Below, piece after piece: positions 1 through 5,714 of a stretch of DNA of 18,653 nucleotides; positions within the stretch are counted from its first letter, which is position 1; each line of letters starts with the position of its first letter. The notes below the pieces were generated by a model, which was not told where the DNA came from, ran no database searches, and saw only the letters and a list, made by a program, of their open reading frames with translations. This DNA comes from DATDYW01 sp044375695 (GTDB taxonomy: Bacteria; Patescibacteriota; Minisyncoccia; Phycocordibacterales; JAACPR01): NCBI GenBank assembly GCA_044375695.1, contig JBILMG010000014.1, forward strand, positions 1-18,653. The letters are read 5' to 3'. The position numbers and the translations under genes were made by a program.

Positions 1-157
1 CCTTTGGGGGGGCGTTTTGTGCGCTTGGCGGGGGGGCCACCATGGGGTGGCCCGACGCTCCTTTTAGATTACGGGCCCAGCCAGTCTCCGGCGGACCAGA
101 CGCGGCAGGTGTGGCCCGAAGTAATAATGAAGAAGTAACAGGTAATAAGTTCGGGCG

Positions 158-310
158 GGGGAGAGAAAAAGAAAAAAGCCTCGTGGCTTCGTCTTGATTT
201 ACCCTGCGTCGGCGGCGACCGCGTCGCGGCGATCCGCGAGCCACTAAAACGGGACGGCCTCCCGTTCCGGGTTCTGAGGCGTCTGGCTCGGTGCTGGATT
301 GGGTACCGGG
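158..310 (-). ncRNA. possible structured RNA or leader ending in a U-rich terminator
   Basis: No convincing protein gene lies in 1-382. On the minus strand this stretch holds a run of hairpins: a 7-bp stem around 247-266, a 6-bp stem with a tetraloop (about 223-238) and a 5-bp GCGAC/GTCGC stem. It ends in a short 5-bp stem (176-180 with 185-189) followed by a U-rich tract (166-177 read on the minus strand). The segment 239-244 can pair with 183-188, which overlaps the terminator stem, so the two folds exclude each other as in an attenuator. No known RNA family is recognised. A weak possible start codon lies downstream at 41-43. Function is unassigned and the call is tentative. Confidence 0.3.
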
Positions 311-330
311 GGGGGTAAGGAGACAATGGC

Positions 331-363
331 TAGAAAAGGAAAAGCTCGCCCGGAAAGGCGAGC
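331..363 (-). terminator. Rho-independent terminator of the 383-841 gene
   Basis: A 7-bp GC-rich stem (344-350 with 357-363) is followed on the minus strand by a U-rich tract (343 down to 331). It lies just after the stop codon at 383. Confidence 0.8.
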
Positions 364-382
364 TCGCGTATTTGCGTCAGGG

Positions 383-841
383 CTAGGCCGCCGCGGCGTC
401 TTGCTGACGCCAGGCGCGGTGCTTCTCGAGCAGCGCGGTGATTTCCGCGAGGCGGTAGGTGACGCTCGTTCCTTTTGGGAGCTCGCCGGTGACGGCGAAT
501 TCGAGGTTGCGCGAATCGGCTGCCTCCGCGAACTCGTCGAGCGCTTCCCATCTGAGTTCGTTCGGCAAGGGAGTCTCGCCGAAGATTTCTCGCAGCTCGG
601 TGACCATCTTGCAGACGCCCGCCTCGCCCGAAGCCGCGACGGTCAGCGGCTGGCTAAGCAGCACGATGTGCGCGTCCGTGCGCAGCGTGTATGTGCGCTT
701 GGTCTGGCCGTTGCGAATGCGGCGTCCGGGGCCTGGCCAAAACTCTACGGTAACCGAGAGCCGCGGCCAGCTTTCGGCGATCATTTTTTGAAGCTCTGCG
801 GCGGTGATGGGGGTGCTTATGTATCGGAGGGAGGTGCTCAT
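383..841 (-). CDS. hypothetical protein, 152 aa
   Basis: I do not recognise this protein. It is soluble, with no signal peptide or membrane helix. It starts MSTSLRYISTP, has mixed alpha/beta-looking composition, and ends in an Ala-rich tail after a charged helix (about 130-146). The start at 841 is supported by a promoter whose -10 box lies 12 nt upstream, and the gene ends at its own terminator, so it is a single-gene transcript divergent from lepA. A longer open frame on the opposite strand covers the same bases, but it runs through this terminator and promoter and looks like a GC-driven shadow. There is no Shine-Dalgarno sequence, as for most genes here. Confidence 0.75.
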   Translation of the reverse strand: MSTSLRYISTPITAAELQKMIAESWPRLSVTVEFWPGPGRRIRNGQTKRTYTLRTDAHIVLLSQPLTVAASGEAGVCKMVTELREIFGETPLPNELRWEALDEFAEAADSRNLEFAVTGELPKGTSVTYRLAEITALLEKHRAWRQQDAAAA

Positions 842-853
842 GGGTTCTTCAAG

Positions 854-882
854 ACGCTACGTATTTTTAATGAATAAGTCAA
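854..882 (-). promoter_or_regulatory. sigma70-type promoter of the 383-841 gene
   Basis: Minus strand: -35 TTGACT (882-877), 17-bp A+T-rich spacer, -10 TAGCGT (859-854). The start codon follows after 12 nt, giving a leader of only a few bases. Confidence 0.6.
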
Positions 883-916
883 GAATAGCCGGCCCCGATT
901 GGGCCGTCCTCCCCGC

Positions 917-945
917 TAGATTTAGCGCCTCAGGCAGGCTAGTAT
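917..945 (+). promoter_or_regulatory. probable lepA promoter
   Basis: A -10 box TAGTAT (940-945) lies 11 nt before the lepA ATG. The -35 match at 17-bp spacing is weak (TAGATT, 917-922). The -10 position fits the leaderless pattern of the window. Confidence 0.4.
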
Positions 946-956
946 CGTCGCTACCT

Positions 957-2759
957 ATGGACCGCATCCGCAACTTCAGCATCATCGCGCACATCGACCA
1001 CGGCAAGTCGACCTTGGCCGACCGCATGCTCGAGATCACCGGCACCGTCGAGCGCCGGAAGATGGTCGCGCAGGTCCTCGACTCGATGGAGCTCGAGCGC
1101 GAGAAGGGAATCACCATCAAGATGCGCCCGGTCCGCATGGACTACGAGCACCAGGGCAAGAAGTGGCAGCTCAACCTCATCGACACGCCGGGGCACATCG
1201 ACTTCTCGTACGAGGTGTCTCGCGCGCTCAAGGCGGTGGAGGGCGCGGTGCTCCTGGTCGACGCCACCCAGGGCGTGCAGGCGCAGACTCTCACCACGCT
1301 GCGCGCCGCCCGCGACGCGGGCCTCGTGATCCTGGGCGCCGTCTCCAAGTGCGACTCGCCGATCGCGCGCCCCGACGAGGTGAAGCAGGAAGTCGCCAAG
1401 CTCCTCGGCTGCGACGTCTCCGAGGTTATGGAGACCTCCGGCAAGACCGGCGCCGGCGTCGCGGAGCTCCTCAACCGCCTCATCGAGAAGGTGCCGCCTC
1501 CCAAAGAGGAAATGCCGAACTCTAATTCGCTGCGCGCCCTCATTTTCGATTTCCAGTACAGCAACCACAAGGGCGTCATCGTCTACGTGCGCATCGTCGA
1601 CGGCTCCGTAAAGAAAGGCGAGAAGCTGCACTTCTCGGTTTCGGGTCGCGATTTCTTCGCGCTCGAGGTGGGCATTTTCCGCCCCGACGAGGTTCCGGTA
1701 GACGAGCTGAAAGCGGGCGAGACCGGCTACATCGTCACCGGCGTGAAGGAGTCCGGCGTCGCCTCCGTCGGCGATACCGTCACCCAGGAGAAGCGGCCGC
1801 TCCCCGCGCTCGAGGGCTACTTCAGCCCGAAGCCGGTGGTGTGGGCCTCGGTCTACCCCGAGGACGCCGACCAGTTCGATGATCTCAAGATGGCGCTCGG
1901 CCGCCTGCGCCTCTCGGACTCGTCGCTGGCGTTCGAGGAAGAAACGTCGGGCACCCTGGGCCGCGGTTTCCGCCTGGGCTGCCTGGGACTGCTCCACCTC
2001 GAGATCATTACCGAGCGTCTCAAGCGCGAGTTCAACCTGGCGCTGGTGGTCGCCACGCCGTCGATTACGTACCACGTGAAGCTCAAGAACGGCGAGACCA
2101 AGATCGTCTACTCGGCGACGCTCTTTCCGGAGCACGGCCAGTACGAGACCTGCCAGGAGCCGTGGGTGAAGGCGCAGGTGCTCACCCCGGCCGACCTCAC
2201 CGGCGCGGTGGTTAACCTCCTGCACGATCACGAGGCCGAGCTCGGCGACGTCGAGACCTGGGCCGACGGCCGCGTGTCCCTCACCGTCACCATGCCCCTG
2301 CGCGAGCTCATGCGTAACTTTTTCGACGAGCTCAAGTCGGCGACCTCCGGCTACGCCTCGCTCTCCTACGACATCGAAGGCCTGCGCGAGGCCGACGTGA
2401 CCCGTATGGACATTCTGGTGGCCGATGAGCCGGTTGAGGCGTTCACCCGCGTCGTCGCCACCCGCCGCGCCCAAACCGAAGCCGAGAAGGCCGTGCAGCG
2501 CCTGCACGGCGTGCTCCCGAAACAGCTCTTCACCTGCAAGATTCAGGCGAAGGTGGACGGCCGCATCATCGCCTCCGAGACCTTGGCCGCCATGCGCAAG
2601 GACGTCACCGGCTACCTCTACGGCGGCGACATTACCCGAAAGATGAAGCTCCTCGAGAAGCAGAAGAAGGGCAAAAAGAAGATGGCCGAGCGCGGCAAGG
2701 GCAGCGTGAACATTCCACACGACGTCTTCCTTAAGATGGTTAAGGGGGAGCGAGGCTAA
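957..2759 (+). CDS. lepA: elongation factor 4 (LepA), ribosome back-translocase GTPase
   Basis: Translational GTPase acting on the ribosome; 600 aa, the usual LepA length. Visible motifs: G1 AHIDHGKST (11-19), switch GITIK (51-55), G3 DTPGH (76-80) and G5 SGKTG (161-165). The conserved LepA centre GFRLGCLGLLHLEII and the family-specific C-terminal domain (YGGDITRKMKLLEKQK) are both present. The start is set at 957 because MDRIRNFSIIAHIDHG matches the family N-terminus and a -10 box sits 11 nt upstream. The frame stays open upstream to 804 but that part has no family similarity. One oddity: the G4 guanine-specificity motif reads SKCD (130-133) where most LepA proteins have NKID. Identity is certain; the effect of this change is unknown. 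Confidence 0.97.
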   Translation: MDRIRNFSIIAHIDHGKSTLADRMLEITGTVERRKMVAQVLDSMELEREKGITIKMRPVRMDYEHQGKKWQLNLIDTPGHIDFSYEVSRALKAVEGAVLLVDATQGVQAQTLTTLRAARDAGLVILGAVSKCDSPIARPDEVKQEVAKLLGCDVSEVMETSGKTGAGVAELLNRLIEKVPPPKEEMPNSNSLRALIFDFQYSNHKGVIVYVRIVDGSVKKGEKLHFSVSGRDFFALEVGIFRPDEVPVDELKAGETGYIVTGVKESGVASVGDTVTQEKRPLPALEGYFSPKPVVWASVYPEDADQFDDLKMALGRLRLSDSSLAFEEETSGTLGRGFRLGCLGLLHLEIITERLKREFNLALVVATPSITYHVKLKNGETKIVYSATLFPEHGQYETCQEPWVKAQVLTPADLTGAVVNLLHDHEAELGDVETWADGRVSLTVTMPLRELMRNFFDELKSATSGYASLSYDIEGLREADVTRMDILVADEPVEAFTRVVATRRAQTEAEKAVQRLHGVLPKQLFTCKIQAKVDGRIIASETLAAMRKDVTGYLYGGDITRKMKLLEKQKKGKKKMAERGKGSVNIPHDVFLKMVKGERG

Positions 2760-2785
2760 GCGTCTTCGTCCGGGGGATTTGGAAA

Positions 2786-2820
2786 ACGAGAGCGGCGCCC
2801 CAGAGGGGCGCCGCTCTCGT
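2786..2820 (-). terminator. strong 15-bp terminator hairpin between lepA and a small gene
   Basis: A perfect 15-bp stem (2786-2800 with 2806-2820) has a 5-nt loop. The short U tract is on the minus-strand side (2786-2783), so it best fits the convergent 35-aa gene. It probably also stops lepA transcripts. The stem centre carries GGCGCC, shared with other terminators in the window. Confidence 0.7.
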
Positions 2821-2834
2821 CGGTCCGGGGTTCG

Positions 2835-2942
2835 CTAGAACAGCCCTGCCGCGGTGAGCCCGATCATGCCGAGAATGGTGATCGCGGAAATAATCTTGAA
2901 AATTGGGCGGACGATGGACTGGCCGCGTTTGGTGAAAAGCAT
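2835..2942 (-). CDS. small single-pass membrane protein, 35 aa
   Basis: A short open frame coding a basic N-terminus (MLFTKRGQSIVRPIFK) followed by one hydrophobic helix (about residues 14-35). It has a full set of signals: a -10 box TAGAAT with a -35-like TCGACA upstream, start codon 9 nt after the -10, stop at 2835, and a strong terminator 15 nt further on. It lies convergent to lepA and divergent from the FtsB-like gene. I cannot name a family. Small lysine/arginine-plus-helix proteins are common in CPR genomes, but no function can be assigned from sequence. Most annotation pipelines would skip it for length. Confidence 0.65.
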   Translation of the reverse strand: MLFTKRGQSIVRPIFKIISAITILGMIGLTAAGLF

Positions 2943-2951
2943 GGTGGTAGG

Positions 2952-2979
2952 ATTCTAGCTATCCGGGCGGCTTTGTCGA
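2952..2979 (-). promoter_or_regulatory. promoter of the 35-aa membrane protein
   Basis: Minus strand: -35 TCGACA (2979-2974), 16-bp spacer, -10 TAGAAT (2957-2952). The ATG follows after 9 nt, implying a leaderless mRNA. Confidence 0.55.
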
Positions 2980-3001
2980 GCCGACGGCCACCAGAGACCA
3001 C

Positions 3002-3388
3002 ATGCGAGACGCCAGAGCCGATTTCGAGAAACGTCGCCGGATGCGTCGCGTCCTGGGGTCGCGCCTGCTGTCGCTGGTGCTCATCGGCCTAGCCTTTTTG
3101 GTCGGCCGCGCCGCCTGGGGCATGTTTCGGGCCTACGGCGAGGCTTCCACGGCTAAAGAGGAGGCCGAAGCCGAACTCGCCGAGCTCAACGCGAGCCTGG
3201 CCGCTGTGTCCGATGACGCCGCCGCGCTCAAAACTGCCTCAGGCGCCGAGAAGCGGCTGCGCGCCAGCCTCAACGTCGCCGCGCCGGGCGAAGAGGTCGT
3301 GGTGATTGTCCCGAGGGTTGCCACGGCTTCGGGCGAGGCCGCACCCAAAGAAACCTCAGCCTGGAACCTCTGGGGGCTGCTCGACTAG
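3002..3388 (+). CDS. FtsB/DivIC-like septum formation initiator protein
   Basis: 128-aa bitopic protein. A short basic cytoplasmic tail (1-17, with KRRRMRR) leads to one membrane helix (about 18-42), then an Ala/Glu-rich coiled coil (about 43-85) and a short C-terminal segment with GEEVVVIV. This order matches FtsB/DivIC proteins, which join FtsL and FtsQ in the divisome at mid-cell. The PGE-(V)n motif after the coiled coil is typical of the family in CPR genomes. The call rests on topology and this motif rather than strong sequence identity, so any small coiled-coil membrane protein remains possible. No clear promoter was seen directly upstream. Confidence 0.6.
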   Translation: MRDARADFEKRRRMRRVLGSRLLSLVLIGLAFLVGRAAWGMFRAYGEASTAKEEAEAELAELNASLAAVSDDAAALKTASGAEKRLRASLNVAAPGEEVVVIVPRVATASGEAAPKETSAWNLWGLLD

Positions 3389-3409
3389 CCTGTTTCCGGC
3401 GGGTAGAAT
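3381..3409 (+). promoter_or_regulatory. promoter of the glutaredoxin-like gene
   Basis: -35 TCGACT (3381-3386, overlapping the stop region of the preceding gene), 17-bp spacer, -10 TAGAAT (3404-3409). It predicts a leader of about 30 nt before the ATG at 3448, longer than for most genes here. Confidence 0.55.
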
Positions 3410-3447
3410 TATCCGGCTCTTACCAGATCTAACGGCCGCGAAATCCC

Positions 3448-3705
3448 ATGAAGAAGGTTTCCATCTATTCGACCCCGTCCTGCCAGTACTGCAACATGAC
3501 CAAGGAGTTCCTCGCGAGCCACAACGTCGAGTTCGTTAACCACGACGTTTCCCAGGATGCCGCGATGCGCGAAGAGATGATCGAGAAGTCTGGCCAGATG
3601 GGCGTTCCCGTCATCGATATCGAGGGTGACATCATCGTCGGTTTCGACCAGGAGAAGATTGCCGAGCTCCTCGGCCTCGACGCGGCCGCCGGCGCGGAGG
3701 CTTAA
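3448..3705 (+). CDS. glutaredoxin/NrdH-like thiol-disulfide oxidoreductase
   Basis: 85-aa thioredoxin-fold protein of the cytoplasm that would reduce disulfides in partner proteins. The redox motif CQYC is at 12-15, after the first beta strand (MKKVSIYSTPS). The cis-proline segment GVPVIDIEG and the later FDQEKIAELL helix complete a typical short glutaredoxin of the kind often called YruB/NrdH-like. The electron donor cannot be read from sequence. A thioredoxin reductase gene lies at the end of the window, and NrdH-type proteins take electrons from TrxB, so that is a plausible partner. A strong terminator follows immediately. Confidence 0.9.
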   Translation: MKKVSIYSTPSCQYCNMTKEFLASHNVEFVNHDVSQDAAMREEMIEKSGQMGVPVIDIEGDIIVGFDQEKIAELLGLDAAAGAEA

Positions 3706-3727
3706 GGTCTGGATTTGCCGAAAAAGT

Positions 3728-3761
3728 ACGGGCGCCCTCGCGGGCGCCCGTCCTTTTTCTT
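3728..3761 (+). terminator. terminator of the glutaredoxin-like gene
   Basis: A perfect 10-bp GC-rich stem (3728-3737 with 3742-3751) with a TCGC loop is followed by CCTTTTTCTT. Confidence 0.9.
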
Positions 3762-3788
3762 GCCTCGGGAAAAAACCGGCGGTAGGGT
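3760..3788 (+). promoter_or_regulatory. promoter of the metallophosphoesterase gene
   Basis: -35 TTGCCT (3760-3765), 17-bp spacer, -10 TAGGGT (3783-3788). The predicted leader of about 35 nt contains a 6-bp GCGCGG/CCGCGC hairpin just before the ATG. Confidence 0.45.
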
Positions 3789-3828
3789 GCCGGCAAACGT
3801 TCGCGCGGCCAGAAGCCGCGCGCCAAAA

Positions 3829-4614
3829 ATGAATATGAAAATAGCCTGGCTAACCGACACTCACCTTGATTCTGGCGACACAGATTCGGTCGAGCGAATC
3901 GCCGACCAAATTCGCGCCCAAAAACCCGACGCGCTGCTCCTCACCGGCGACATTGGGGTCGCGGAAACCTTCTCCCGCTGGGTTCTCTGGCTCGGTGACG
4001 CCGCCCCCAGCAAGCCGATCTACTTCGTCCTGGGCAACCACGACCTGTACGAGGGGTGGGCCGCTAACGCCCGCCTGTCGGCGAAATCGCTGACGGAAGG
4101 AAAGCCTCACGCGCGGTACCTGACCGCCGAAACTCAGCCGGTGATTCTCTCGCCCGAAGTCTGCCTCATCGGGCACGACGGCTGGGCCGACGGACGCCTC
4201 GGCTCCTACCTGTCGAGTCACACCAAGGACGCGAAGAAAATCTACGAGTTCGGCCACAAGAGCGAGCGCGAGCGCGGCGAACTCGCGGCGAAGTGGGCCG
4301 ACGAATCTGCCGCGCATTTGCGGAAGATGCTCGCCGCGCTGCCGGAAGGCTGCCGCCGGGTCATTGTGGCTACCCACGTGCCGCCGTTCGTGGGCAATCA
4401 CCCTACGGATAATCTCTGGCTGGCGCACATGGTTTCTGCTTCGGCTGGCGAGGCGCTGCGCGAGTTTGCCGACGCTAACCCTGCCGTCACGGTCGAGGTC
4501 TGCTGCGGCCACACGCACAGGGCCGACGTCTTCGCGGCGGCGCCAAACCTGACCATGTACGTTGGCCACCCGGCGCTCGCGGCGAAAAGCCCAATCGGGG
4601 TAATCAAAGTCTAA
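3829..4614 (+). CDS. calcineurin-like metallophosphoesterase
   Basis: 261-aa cytoplasmic hydrolase with the full two-metal signature in order: DTHLD near the N-terminus, GDIG, GNHD, ATHVPP and the C-terminal GHTH. These residues bind two divalent metals that activate water for phosphoester cleavage. The substrate is not predictable; members act on cyclic nucleotides, UDP sugars, nucleic acids or phosphoproteins. The start is placed at 3829 (MNMKIAWLTDTH) because the fold begins there. The same frame extends upstream to 3715, but that would cover the preceding terminator and promoter. ATG 3835 is an alternative start. The gene ends in its own terminator. Confidence 0.9.
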   Translation: MNMKIAWLTDTHLDSGDTDSVERIADQIRAQKPDALLLTGDIGVAETFSRWVLWLGDAAPSKPIYFVLGNHDLYEGWAANARLSAKSLTEGKPHARYLTAETQPVILSPEVCLIGHDGWADGRLGSYLSSHTKDAKKIYEFGHKSERERGELAAKWADESAAHLRKMLAALPEGCRRVIVATHVPPFVGNHPTDNLWLAHMVSASAGEALREFADANPAVTVEVCCGHTHRADVFAAAPNLTMYVGHPALAAKSPIGVIKV

Positions 4615-4617
4615 TTC

Positions 4618-4646
4618 GCGGGCCCACGGCCCGCTTTTCTTTTTCT
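4618..4646 (+). terminator. terminator of the metallophosphoesterase gene
   Basis: A 7-bp stem (4618-4624 with 4628-4634) with a 3-nt loop is followed by a U-rich tract TTTTCTTTTT. Confidence 0.9.
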
Positions 4647-4660
4647 GTGGTCCCTTGTCT

Positions 4661-4830
4661 GGCAGGAACCGGTCACGAGTCACTAAGCCTCTTGGCGCTT
4701 CCTAAACATTCGTCAAAACGCCAAGAGTCTAAGTGCTCGCGACCCCGCCTCGCGGCCTCGCAGAGCCTCGGCATCGCTACGGCCTTCGATTCCTGACGCG
4801 AGCGGAGCAGTCCGCTCGCTCCGGGGGCAC
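4661..4830 (+). repeat. tRNA-end composite element, copy A (distal, tRNA-Arg type)
   Basis: First of two elements downstream of tRNA-Arg, read opposite to the tRNA. In order: a decayed match to the tRNA-Arg T-arm (GGCAGGAACC, 4661-4670); a 17-nt inverted repeat with two mismatches (4681-4697 with 4721-4737) replacing part of the usual core; core sequence shared with the other copies (about 4735-4784); an exact copy of the tRNA T-loop/T-stem TTCGATTCCTG (4785-4795); a 25-nt hairpin insert (4796-4820); then the acceptor 3' strand and discriminator ending CCGGGGGCAC (4821-4830). No protein is encoded. I know of no described family matching it. Confidence 0.7.
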
Positions 4831-4868
4831 AAAAAGAAACGCCGCATCCGCGGCTAAGTTTCTATGGT

Positions 4869-4961
4869 GGTCACAAGTTCCCTCGCGCCGTCGCGCTCAG
4901 GACTCGCGACCCAGCCTCGCGGTTCGGCGCGGCGCCGAACATCGCTGCGGCCGGCACCAAC
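4869..4961 (+). repeat. tRNA-end composite element, copy B (next to tRNA-Arg)
   Basis: Its first ~44 nt are identical to copy D at tRNA-Glu (minus strand there). A variable hairpin follows (GTTCGGCGC/GCGCCGAAC, about 4922-4940), then a right end that runs into the inverted repeat of the tRNA-Arg 3' terminus (4953-4961 with 4994-5002). Unlike copies A, C and D it has no TTCGA pseudo T-loop. It sits between copy A and the tRNA, so it either inserted later or was duplicated. Confidence 0.7.
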
Positions 4962-5002
4962 TAAAAAAGTGGCGCAGGCCACTTTTTCTTAACGTTGGTG
5001 CC
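4953..5002. terminator. palindromic terminator shared by tRNA-Arg and copy B
   Basis: The inner 10-bp stem (4964-4973 with 4978-4987) has A runs on one side and U runs on the other, so it can act in both directions. The outer arms (4953-4961 with 4994-5002) include the last bases of the tRNA. Confidence 0.7.
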
Positions 5003-5070
5003 CCCGGCAGGAATCGAACCTGCATCGACTCGTTAGGAGTGAGCCGTTCTATCCATTGAACTACAGGGGC
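4996..5070 (-). tRNA. tRNA-Arg, anticodon CCU
   Basis: Cloverleaf read on the minus strand from 5070: acceptor GCCCCTG pairing with CGGGGGC, D arm GTTC/GAAC, anticodon loop CTCCTAA (CCT), T arm GCAGG-TTCGATT-CCTGC, discriminator A and CCA at 4998-4996. The pair closing the anticodon loop is an A-C mismatch. It is the only one of the four tRNAs here followed by an encoded CCA, and that CCA lies inside the arm of the downstream palindrome. Confidence 0.9.
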
Positions 5071-5100
5071 GGCGGGGGAGAGATTAGCACAGCGGCCCGC

Positions 5101-5129
5101 TTGGCTGCGACGCTTATCGCGGCTACAAT
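5101..5129 (+). promoter_or_regulatory. promoter of the DUF1003-like gene
   Basis: -35 TTGGCT (5101-5106), 17-bp spacer, -10 TACAAT (5124-5129). The ATG follows after 9 nt. Confidence 0.6.
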
Positions 5130-5138
5130 CCCGGCGCT

Positions 5139-5672
5139 ATGAACGCTGCCTGGCCAGACAAGGTAATCCGCGCGGTCGGCTCGACCGGTTCGCTCCTCGC
5201 GCACACCGCGGTGTTCGCGGGGTCGCTCGTGCTCATCCTCGCCGGCTTCGAGGCGGCGACCGTGATGCTCGTGCTCACCACCGCGGTCTCGCTCGAGGCA
5301 ATCTACCTCTCCATTCTGATTCAGATGGCGCTCAACCGGCAAGCCGCCGCCCTCGCCGCCGTCCAGGAAGACGTGGACGAAATTCAGGAAGACGTCGAGG
5401 AGATCGGCGTGGACGTCGACGAGATTCAGAAGGACGTGGACGAAATCCAGGAAGATGTTGAAGAGATTGGCGAAGACGTGGGCGAAATCCAGAAGGACGT
5501 CGACGAGATTCAGAAGGACGTGGACGAAATCCAGGAAGATGTCGACGAGATTCAGGAGGAGGTCGTAGAGGACGACTCGGCTTCGACCGAGCCGACGCCG
5601 TCCATCGACGAAATCGAGGCCGATATTGCCCGCCTAGCTGACCGGGTTGCGGCGCTCCGCCGGGCTCGCTAG
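5139..5672 (+). CDS. DUF1003-like membrane protein with acidic heptad-repeat tail
   Basis: 177 aa. Two hydrophobic helices (about 17-36 and 40-63) end in the DUF1003-type signature SLEAIYLSILIQMALNRQ. A long acidic tail (about 77-145) follows, made of seven-residue units of the form (E/K)DVDEIQ, then a short charged C-terminal helix. Hydrophobic V and I at fixed heptad positions predict an extended, strongly negative coiled coil in the cytoplasm. DUF1003 proteins have no established biochemical role. At the DNA level the tail is a 21-bp tandem repeat (5367-5573) whose unit number could vary between strains. Start set by the -10 box 9 nt upstream. Confidence 0.75.
   Translation: MNAAWPDKVIRAVGSTGSLLAHTAVFAGSLVLILAGFEAATVMLVLTTAVSLEAIYLSILIQMALNRQAAALAAVQEDVDEIQEDVEEIGVDVDEIQKDVDEIQEDVEEIGEDVGEIQKDVDEIQKDVDEIQEDVDEIQEEVVEDDSASTEPTPSIDEIEADIARLADRVAALRRAR
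5367..5573 (+). repeat. 21-bp in-frame tandem repeat, about ten units
   Basis: Nine full units and one partial unit coding the acidic heptads of the DUF1003-like protein. Units differ mainly at synonymous or Asp/Glu and Gln/Gly changes, so the repeat is not freshly duplicated. Confidence 0.9.
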
Positions 5673-5714
5673 CCGGCCTTTTCTGGCTCGCGGCCGCGTG
5701 GTAACCTCTCTCCC

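Noticed and set aside
1..43. Possible start of a minus-strand gene (ATG at 43, AAAAGGAG upstream)
   Set aside because: Only 14 codons are in the window, SD spacing is too long (about 14 nt), and the ATG lies in an 8-bp hairpin loop.
1..138. Open plus-strand frame from the window edge to a TAA, possible 3' end of a gene
   Set aside because: Codon choice (GGG, CCT, CTT, TTA, ATA) is unlike every gene here, the peptide is Gly/Pro low-complexity, and no terminator follows. Cannot be supported without the upstream sequence.
299..877. 192-codon plus-strand frame with an internal ATG at 326 preceded by AAGGAG
   Set aside because: The good SD is tempting, but the frame reads through the terminator, coding region and promoter of the 383-841 gene, and the protein looks like antisense. 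The minus-strand gene has better signals.
951..2720. 589-codon open frame on the minus strand opposite lepA
   Set aside because: Exact antisense of a certain gene. Long antisense frames are expected in GC-rich coding DNA, and the translation is low-complexity Leu/Val/His/Arg-rich without recognisable motifs.
3715..3828. N-terminal extension of the metallophosphoesterase
   Set aside because: The extra 38 codons would cover the preceding terminator and the promoter, and the fold begins at MNMKIAWLTDTH.
4733..5059. 108-codon frame across the tRNA-Arg region
   Set aside because: It reads across repeat copies A and B and antisense to the tRNA. No coding signal.
5367..5573. Regular 21-bp repeat as a possible CRISPR array
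   Set aside because: No spacers; the units are contiguous and in frame in a coiled-coil protein.
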